Assembly: GCA_021234155.1 (NCBI GenBank)
Contig: JAJEKV010000205.1
Location: forward strand, 1,223,501-1,287,500
DNA: 64,000 nucleotides
From: Isoetes taiwanensis
Taxonomy: Eukaryota; Streptophyta; Lycopodiopsida; Isoetales; Isoetaceae
Direction: 5' to 3'
Below are positions 57,245 to 64,000 of this stretch, one piece after another. Below the pieces are notes generated by a model, which worked only from the letters and a program-made list of their open reading frames with translations, did no database searches and had not been told where the DNA came from. Position numbers and translations under genes: made by a program. Every line of letters begins with the position of its first letter. Position 1 is the stretch's first letter.

Positions 57245-57840
57245 TTAAACGGTAGCAGGCAACTCCACTTCTAACTGAAGGTGGGATATAGTTACATTCG
57301 TCTTCTCAAAACATTTCCTGTCGCAAGCCATGGTAATGCTAGTAGACAGGGTGTTCACTTGGACTTGTAGCTCAGTAAGACTTTTATCCTGCTGCCATTC
57401 AGATGGTAGTAAGCGGAGGCTATCCTCAAGCTGTTGCACACGAGTCTCAATGTCAGAGATGCGTTGCCTCTCTGTAGCCAATTGCTTTTTGAACAACTTG
57501 GGCACCGAGGACTAAATCTCTTCTGTTGCAGCTAGATTTGAGTATCGGCCATACGTCTGTTGGCACAAGTTTATTGCCTGGGACTTTGCGTGGGATTCCT
57601 TTCTCATGGTAGATTTGTCTATCTTAGGTGCCTGTTTTGTGCGGTGGGGGCCATCGATGTGCTCCTCCAAGTCAAGCTTGATCGCCATGTTTCCATCTAG
57701 TAGTGACTTTGATTGGGTGGCTGCCATGTTGCCATCCGACAATGAGTCTGACTGGAATTGCGGGATTTGATGGGCATCACCATCAATATGCACGTTCTTG
57801 AGATTTGGGGATGGAGCCAGTGGAGCCACCATGATTATAG
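57245..57840 (-). pseudogene. LINE ORF1 remains (third copy of the coiled coil)
   Basis: On the - strand the frame ending at 57512 (KIDKSTMRKESHAKSQAINL) is followed after a stop by PKLFKKQLATERQRISDIET and VQQLEDSLRLLPSEWQQDKS, with a leucine-rich heptad pattern. It aligns with the ORF1 copies near 40.0 and 55.1 kb. Its upstream part meets the Gypsy LTR at about 57.9 kb, so the Gypsy element may have inserted into this LINE. Confidence 0.7.
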
Positions 57841-57979
57841 GCGTGGCGTTCGATATAAATGCGCTTTTAATCACGTATATTATCGCCCGTCCTGCGTACA
57901 TATCATAGATGACATGTACTTGAGAGTCGAAGAACGTTGCACCTAGGAACCAAGAGGCACCTAGGGGGGCAACCTCGAA

Positions 57980-59421
57980 TGTTATGCATGTTAATAAAAC
58001 ATACACAACAAAACCCCCCTTGAACCCCATTTTCCAAATGGCATGAACCCATTTGGCCAAATGGTTAGCCTAACCTAAAAAGGGTCTATATAAGGGCTAA
58101 AACCCTAAACCCTAACTCTCTTTTCAATTTCGCATTTAGGGTTTTCTAGAGCTTCTTTCCCATCTTCGCATTTAGGGTTCTCTTGGGCCATTTCGGCCAA
58201 GGCAGGACTCCAATCCGCATTGCTGAGCTCCGAGAAGCCGGATTTGCCCAACAGATCTGGGATTGTGACCATCTCCGGCAAGATCAAGATCATGGAAGCC
58301 TTAGAGGATGCGTGGTCAAGGAGCGGTATCTAGTTGTTACGTTGTGCAAATCCGCCTTTGGGCATGGCAATAGGCGGAGTGGTGTGTTAGATCAACTCTA
58401 GAAGCCTTATAGATCCCGAGGTCATAAGCCCTAACTAAGGAATCTAACTCTGTTGTGTAGATAGATTGATTTGATGATATTCTCTATTTCAGTTTCATGA
58501 TGTTGGATGTATTTCATTCTGTGACTTCCATGTCTTGGGAAGGGGGTAGAGACTTAAAGGCTGTGTAGCATATGATCCTAGTTAGCACCGGTGGTTCCCA
58601 ATTACATGCGGCCCGTTACCTTGGGGAGCCCGCTTTGGTTGTGGGTGGAGGGATCCGACCCGGTGACAAGGAAGAACATGTCCCTACAGGTGCCCCCTCA
58701 CGGTGTGTAAAGGCCTACGGGGTCTACGTGGGCTAGGCTTAATGGCTTGTCACGGCGTGTGGGCAAGGCATGAGCTCGACACTTTCGTGGGGTGATCGTC
58801 ACCTTCGGTGAGTTGAAGTCGAATAATAGCGGTGGCTCTCTAGCCTTTGTAAAGGGCATGGTTGCTTCGGAGGGAGGAGACTTCCCCTCCTGCCTCATCG
58901 AGGGCTGGGGAGATGCAACCCGGTAGTAGTAGCCCCCTCGGCTATTCACGGCCGGGGGCGGTTAGGTCCCAAAGCTCTTGACCTACTACGCAAAGTGTGT
59001 GCTTGGGAGGGGCGGATGGTGTGGACTACCTAAGCCATGTTCTATGCCAGCCAAATCCATTGCCATGAACTCTGTCCGTAATGACCTCTGGAGGCCCAAG
59101 CCGTCAGTCATCCCCTTTGAGTCTGAGCCTTGGGTAGGATTCCCCCTTTCCGTTATTGTTTATGTTGATGTGTTATCTCTTGTGATGTTGACGATATGTT
59201 CACCCTATACTGTTAGTTTGTGCTCATGTTTGTTTATTCGCGCTTCCGCAGATAGGTCGACCCGATGGGAGACGGGTGAATGACACATCCACTCTTCCCT
59301 TGCTGGCCCATTCCACTGGGAGTGGAGTCAGGTGGATGGCCCCTGTCGGTCTTGTTTGCGGGGAAAGGCTCCCTCCTTCGAATCGATGAGTGCATCATTA
59401 TAGGGAGTAGGGGCGTCCGCG
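57980..59421 (+). repeat. 5' LTR of a Ty3/Gypsy element (left border uncertain)
   Basis: The right end is set by the primer-binding site at 59424. The left end may be TGTTATGCATG at 57980, but the second LTR lies outside the window, so this is a guess. A TATA box (TATATAA, 58087-58093) and a telo-box-like AAACCCTAAACCCTAA (58101-58116) mark the probable promoter and RNA start, giving a U3 of about 130 bp and a long R-U5. Several GC-rich unassigned frames lie inside. Confidence 0.6.
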
Positions 59422-59423
59422 AG

Positions 59424-59435
59424 TGGTATCAGAGC
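59424..59435 (+). promoter_or_regulatory. Gypsy primer-binding site (initiator tRNA-Met)
   Basis: TGGTATCAGAGC, followed by ATG, exactly matches the plant tRNA-Met primer site and separates the LTR from the leader. Confidence 0.92.
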
Positions 59436-59654
59436 ATGATCTTGGTAGACCAAGATCGAGCACTGACCATTTTCCCTAGGACTAACAGTAGACTTCCAGT
59501 CTTGGGAACAACACCCCAAGCAAGAACCTCGAAAATTGGGAAAATTTTTTCTCAATTGTAGTGCAGTGGTAAGTAAGTTCTAGCTAGTTTTACATGTTAA
59601 AACACTAATAAACCCCTTGAAAATCGAAAAATGGGACCCAAAAAGAGGCAACCC

Positions 59655-60122
59655 CTCACAGAGTGCGCCCAGGCCACTTAGGATTTTTTCCTAACCAGCT
59701 CTCGCGCACTGTGTGAGTGGTTGAGCACTGAACTGCTTCAAAACATGATCAAATGCAGAAAGTAAGCACACCATTGGACTCAACTCGACCTAATTGATAG
59801 GATTTGACCCTTAGTTTGTGTAAATTGGCCAATCCTAGCTCAAACAAGGCCCAACCCCTCACAGAGTGTGCCCAGGACACTTAGAAATTTTTCCTAACTA
59901 GCTCTCGCGCACTGTGTGAGTGGTTGACCCCTAATCTTGGCCAAAACTTGTCCAAATGAAGCAAGTAAGGCTCAATTCGACCTATCTCCTCGAGATATGT
60001 AGGAATCCACCCTTAGTTGGCAGGATTGGCATGATCCTCGACCCAAACAGAGCTCAACCCTTACAGAGTGCGCCCAGGACACTTAGGATTTTTTCCTATC
60101 TCGCTCTCGCGCATTGTGTGAG
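59655..60122 (+). repeat. Three leader repeats, each with a 63-nt nested stem-loop
   Basis: Units start at 59655, 59858 and 60060 (spacing 203 and 202). Each has an outer stem CTCACAGAGTGCGC pairing with GCGCACTGTGTGAG (13 of 14 pairs, one G-G mismatch in all three) and an inner stem TTAGGA / TCCTAA around a T-rich loop. Copy 2 has GTGC and copy 3 has CTTACA and GCATT, which turn Watson-Crick pairs into G-U pairs without breaking the outer stem. The inner stem is weaker in copies 2 and 3. The sequence around the hairpins is also repeated. Location between PBS and the first ORF suggests RNA packaging, dimerisation or translation control, which is inference. Confidence 0.9.
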
Positions 60123-60412
60123 TGGTTCCCCCAAAATTGCCCTAATTCATCCACATTTCCCCACAGGATAGCTGAAAAATTGCTGTCATACGAAAGAAGC
60201 AGTTTAGCATAGTTAACCTGTGAATTGCACACCTAGACCTTAGAATCATAGATATTTCCCAACCTGGAATTTTCCCAAATTTAGGGTTTTGCCTATAAAT
60301 AGGACCATGGGGGCCATTTGTGCCCTACACCATTGCTCTTCACTCCAAGCCGATTTTCCAGACCCCTAAGGCGCTTGCACATCTGTTTAACATCCTCAGC
60401 TGCTCATACTCC

Positions 60413-61899
60413 ATGGCAACCTCTATGTTCAGGCGATGGTACAGCGCCACAGCTCATGTGGCCGAGGCCGACATCAATTCTGTCTTCAATGTTTTTCAGA
60501 AGCAGATCGATGTGGAGGCCACCATCAATGCCACACCCTTCTACCAGGACATTATGTCCGAGTTCCATGCTAAGATACTCCCACCTTGCATAGGATACTT
60601 TGCACCCAATACGGCCCTCAAGACAGCCCTCCGGGACATACCAAACGTAGAAAAGTACCTAGAAAACAAAGCAACCCGCCTGCCCGATTATATGTCAGTC
60701 TCCGCCAATAAAAGGAGATACTTCTCTTACAATGCAGCCGTAGCCATATTCCTATCGCTCCGAGGTCAAACTAAGCTAGGAGAGCCTTCAGTACAGCCCT
60801 TAGACATTGAGCCAATGGCCATGGCAGCTGCAGAGGAGGAGCAGATGCGCCTCGACTACGACGAGGAGGAAGAAGAAGAAGAAGAACAAGAGTCAGACTC
60901 AGAAGACATCGACCTAGCTCAGAACAGGCAACTGGTGGAACAACAGATCCAGAGTTTCGAGGACGGACTCAGAGCAACGAGAAGAGCCCCACCACTGGGA
61001 CAAGGGATCACAAGCTTGACCCCAGTGATCATACAAGGAGAGCCATATTTAAGCCTCCATGATATCAAGAATCTTCCCGAGTGCCGAGACAGGGGCTACA
61101 GAGTGGATGAATTGCTGTATCTCCTACGACAAGATCCTGTGCTCGACGACTTCATCGACAGGGAAACTCAAGACTTTCCCATCAGTGTAAGGGAAGCCAG
61201 AACCTACACCGGCCAGACATCTACAGATATCGAAGCCTACACCGGCATCAGACAGATGATGGCCGAGCAAGAGCTACCGACGGAAGAAGAGTTCTTGGCG
61301 ATCCAGGACAGCATGGGAATCAAAGAAAAGTCAACTTCAGTACTCCTGCCAAGCTCATCTGCATCAACACCAATATCAGAGAAGAGAAGCATCAACCTTA
61401 CATTTTCCATCTACAGCGATTACAGGGACTTGGTGGAAGTGCCGGTTGACGAGTATTCTGGGAGACACCGAGCGGCCATCACTTCAGGCGGAGAAGCAGG
61501 GCATGACAAAGCCCTTAGGTTCTACCTTCCTTTGCTCTTAGATGGAAGGATAGCAGTGATACACCGCCAGTTCAGCCCGCGGGGAGAAGAGGGAGTCTTC
61601 ATGCTTATCGCCCTCTCTGGATTTGGAAGTCATGCTCGTATGCCCTCAAACATCGACCATGTCATCCTAGTCAAGAGAACGATGGCATTAAGTGTCTTCG
61701 ACTTCGCAGTCCCCTACAGATGGCACGGCAGATTGGCAGTAACTGCAGCCTATACGTCGGACAGGAAGACTTGCTGAACGCACTTCAAGGAGGTATGTCC
61801 ACGAATGTTCTCAGGAACCTAGAGCGAACAATCGGCACAGCTCAAGTGAAGAAATTCATCGAGGACAACCCAGATTACTTGAAGAAACTCCAAGAGTAG
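60413..61899 (+). pseudogene. Unrecognised acidic ORF upstream of gag, with one frameshift
   Basis: From ATG 60413 the frame is open for 454 codons to 61777 (open from 60320 without an ATG). The N-terminal part (MATSMFRRWYSATAHVAEAD ... IGYFAPNTALKTALRDIP) has no match I recognise. A very acidic tract (DYDEEEEEEEEQESDSEDID) lies near residues 145-165. A C-terminal globular-looking part follows, with RSINLTFSIYSDYRDLVEVP and ALRFYLPLLLDGRIAVIHRQ. Around 61700-61740 the likely frame changes by minus one, then continues to a stop at 61897-61899 ending FIEDNPDYLKKLQE. Extra ORFs before gag are known in some plant Gypsy lineages such as Ogre, but I see no similarity, and the PBS here is tRNA-Met. 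Confidence 0.7.
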
Positions 61900-62045
61900 A
61901 ATTAGGATTGTTGTTTTCCTCATATGTTTGAATGTTACAAATATTATCATATGTATGAATATAAATTATGATCGTAAATGTGTCTCTTTGTATACAATTG
62001 TCCCCTCAAATTGCATGAACAAACAAGCAACGTAACACCCAAAAC

Positions 62046-63076
62046 ATGAAACTAATGATCAGAATTCACTCTAATGTGCATGCAGCAAGAGTACCTAGAA
62101 ATCTTGATGAACAGAGACAACGCGAGCAGGAGCGTACCCCACCAAGGCACTTCCAGCCAAGAAACCTGCGCCCAGAGTTTGAGGCAGTAACACCAGAGGA
62201 AGAGCTATCCCAGATCAGATCCGACATCCATGACATAAGGGCATTGCTAGCGGGGCAGGAGGGCAAGATCAGAATGTACCCTTGCCTGAAACACCAGCTG
62301 GCCGGATAGTACACCAAAGGAAGAGAAACCGAAGGAGAAGATCTCCTAGTTCGGGATCTTCAGACTCTAGCTCAGACACAGACTCTGGATCAGAGGAACA
62401 GGAGGAAGAGAGACGAGAACGCCGGGAGAATCCAAACCGTGACAGGGATAGATCACAATCTGATTACCAGAAGAAGGTTGACTCCGCGCTTAGCAATGTG
62501 TGGAAAGCCAGAAAGCTAGAGCAGTTCTCAGGAGACAACAGATCCAGAATGGAAGCGGAGGCTTGGCTCGATGAGATGAGCGAGTATGGCAACGCTTATG
62601 GCATGAAGGATAAGGACAAAGGCAGGGTAGCAACAGCAAACCTCAAGGGGGCAGCCAGAATATGGTGGAAGGGATATGCTAAAGCACATGGGTTGAGCAG
62701 GGACAGTTGCAAGTTCAAGAAGTTTGCCAAGGCGTTCAAACACCATTACGTGCCAAGAGAACATAAGTGCAACATGATGCAGCAATTCTACAGATTGCAG
62801 CAAGGCAACAAATCAGTCCAGAAGTACACCGAGGAATTCATGAGACTAAGGCTTTATGTGCCAAAGTTGAGTGAAAGGCACGCGGTGGAAGGCTATATTG
62901 AAGGGTTGAATGAGGAGATCCGCAAGGTTGTAAGGGCTATAAACCCAAAGACCGTATCAGAGGCAGAATCAAAGGCCGTAAGTTTGCAAGGAACAGGACC
63001 GCAAGAGCATAGCAGTATTTCCAAGACAAAGGAAAGGGCACAGGAAGCTATAGCCCAAGGCCGGCAAGCCCAGTAG
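62046..63076 (+). pseudogene. Ty3/Gypsy gag, frameshifted
   Basis: The capsid protein of the element. The first frame (62046-62309) has an EELSQIRSDIHDIRALLAG helix. After a minus-one shift near 62255 the second frame (to 63076) has an arginine/serine/glutamate-rich stretch and the Retrotrans_gag core: EAEAWLDEMSEYGNAYG, ARIWWKGYAKAHG, FAKAFKHHYVPREHK, MMQQFYRLQQGNKSVQKYTE and ERHAVEGYIEGLNEEIRKVV. Another minus-one shift near 63013 leads into the zinc-knuckle and protease frame. The shifts separate parts of one former protein. Confidence 0.9.
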
Positions 63077-63999
63077 CCAGCAGACCGCAATACAACCCCA
63101 ATTATGGGAAGCAAGGCAATGCAAGTGGTGGCAAGCAGGAAAAGAAACAGGTGAGCTTCAAGGAGCAAGGAGGCGGGTCTAACTACTCCAAAGCGGTGAG
63201 GCAATTTCTGCAGTCCATCCCCAAGGAGAAAAAGAAGGAGTGTATAGAAAAGGAGCTATGCTTCCGATGCTTCCAGCCAGGGCATAGGGGCAACAATTGC
63301 CCCTTGGTGATGAATGCGGCATTGGTAGAACTGGGATGGGAGATACCATCGGATGCGGACGACGACGAAGCACGAGATTACATCCATGGTGAGTGTCACA
63401 TTTTTGCAGCTATTGATATAGGAAATGCAGAAAGTCAGTACAAGGTAATTTCAACAACTGGGAAAGCCAAAGAGAAATCCTTCATAGTGCTGATAGACTC
63501 GGGCAGCAGTCACAACTTTGCGTCACCTAAGATGGTAAGCACGTTGAAGTCCCAGCCCAGGCCAGTTGTGTTAGCTAATGGGGTAGTCAGGCATACAGCG
63601 GGGAAGAGAATAAACTTCAATATAGACTTGCCAGGCATTAACGTGGCATTGGGAGCAGAAGTCATGAATATAGGCAAGTATGACCTGATTATTGGAATGG
63701 AATACCTTGGGCCAGCAGGAGCACTCATCGACTGTGGGAAACGCAAGGTGACCTTAACAACTCTAGAGGGCAAGGTCATCGAGATTACAGGTAAAGAAGT
63801 AACCCCAATCATGCAATGCATGAGTAGTGAAAAGTTGCTTAAGTGCATAAGGAAGCAGCAAGTGGCCTATCTCCTTAAGCTTGAGCTTGAAGATCAAGAG
63901 CCGGAGGAAGGCAAAGAGGCCAAAGAGTTGAATAAGCTCCCCAAGCCTATAGCAAAGTTGATCAAGGAATTTCATGACTTGTTTCCTGATGAGATCAAG
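63013..63999 (+). CDS. Gypsy zinc knuckle, protease and start of RT (cut by window end)
   Basis: In this frame come a glycine-rich segment, the nucleocapsid knuckle CFRCFQPGHRGNNC (C-x2-C-x4-H-x4-C), the aspartic protease active site FIVLIDSGSSHNFAS near 63480, and the flap-to-end region YDLIIGMEYLGPAGALIDCG. A linker follows, then the N-terminal edge of the reverse transcriptase (LIKEFHDLFPDEIK) where the window stops. Motif order and the DSG-type protease joined to RT fit a Ty3/Gypsy polyprotein. The lineage cannot be fixed without RT and integrase. Confidence 0.9.
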
Positions 64000-64000
64000 C

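Overview
The window looks like nuclear DNA of a land plant with a large, retrotransposon-rich genome. Evidence: a plant-type RPA3 gene with a short intron, a six-exon LAG1-type ceramide synthase gene, a secreted glycine-rich cell-wall protein gene, and nested Copia, Gypsy, L1, Harbinger and MITE insertions. A seedless plant such as a fern, or a gymnosperm, is my guess; the sequence does not prove it. There are no bacterial-type operons, rRNA, CRISPR arrays or convincing tRNA genes.

Only three host genes are well supported, all on the + strand: RPA3 (23316-23706), the LAG1 homologue (45287-47396) and the glycine-rich protein (49407-49802, followed by two decayed copies). Most of the rest is mobile DNA in different states of decay.

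Layout. 1-5.2 kb: mostly unassigned AT-rich DNA with a LINE 3' fragment. 5.2-5.9 kb: truncated Copia. 8.0-20.0 kb: a Copia element on the - strand (194-bp LTRs, TSD TGCAA). A 7.5-kb LTR element without recognisable genes (about 450-bp LTRs, TSD TCATC) sits in its gag gene, and that element carries two MITEs and a poly(A) retroposed sequence with a 16-bp TSD. 20.2-22.5 kb: two TIR elements. 26.6-31.1 kb: a Harbinger transposase relic, with a 5'-truncated L1 (771-codon open frame, 11-bp TSD) inserted next to it. 31.8-41.1 kb: relics of one LINE family in both orientations, with EN, RT, zinc-binding tail, coiled-coil ORF1 and tandem repeats upstream. 51.6-57.8 kb: more copies of the same family. 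57.9-64.0 kb: the 5' part of a Ty3/Gypsy element cut by the window end, with a structured repeat leader and an unusual extra ORF before gag.

The most unusual observations are three evenly spaced 63-nt nested stem-loops between the PBS and the first ORF of the Gypsy element, with G-U pairs keeping the outer stem; the unrecognised acidic ORF between that leader and gag; a LINE family whose conserved 3' end is followed by a different microsatellite at each copy; and the four-level nest at 8-20 kb.
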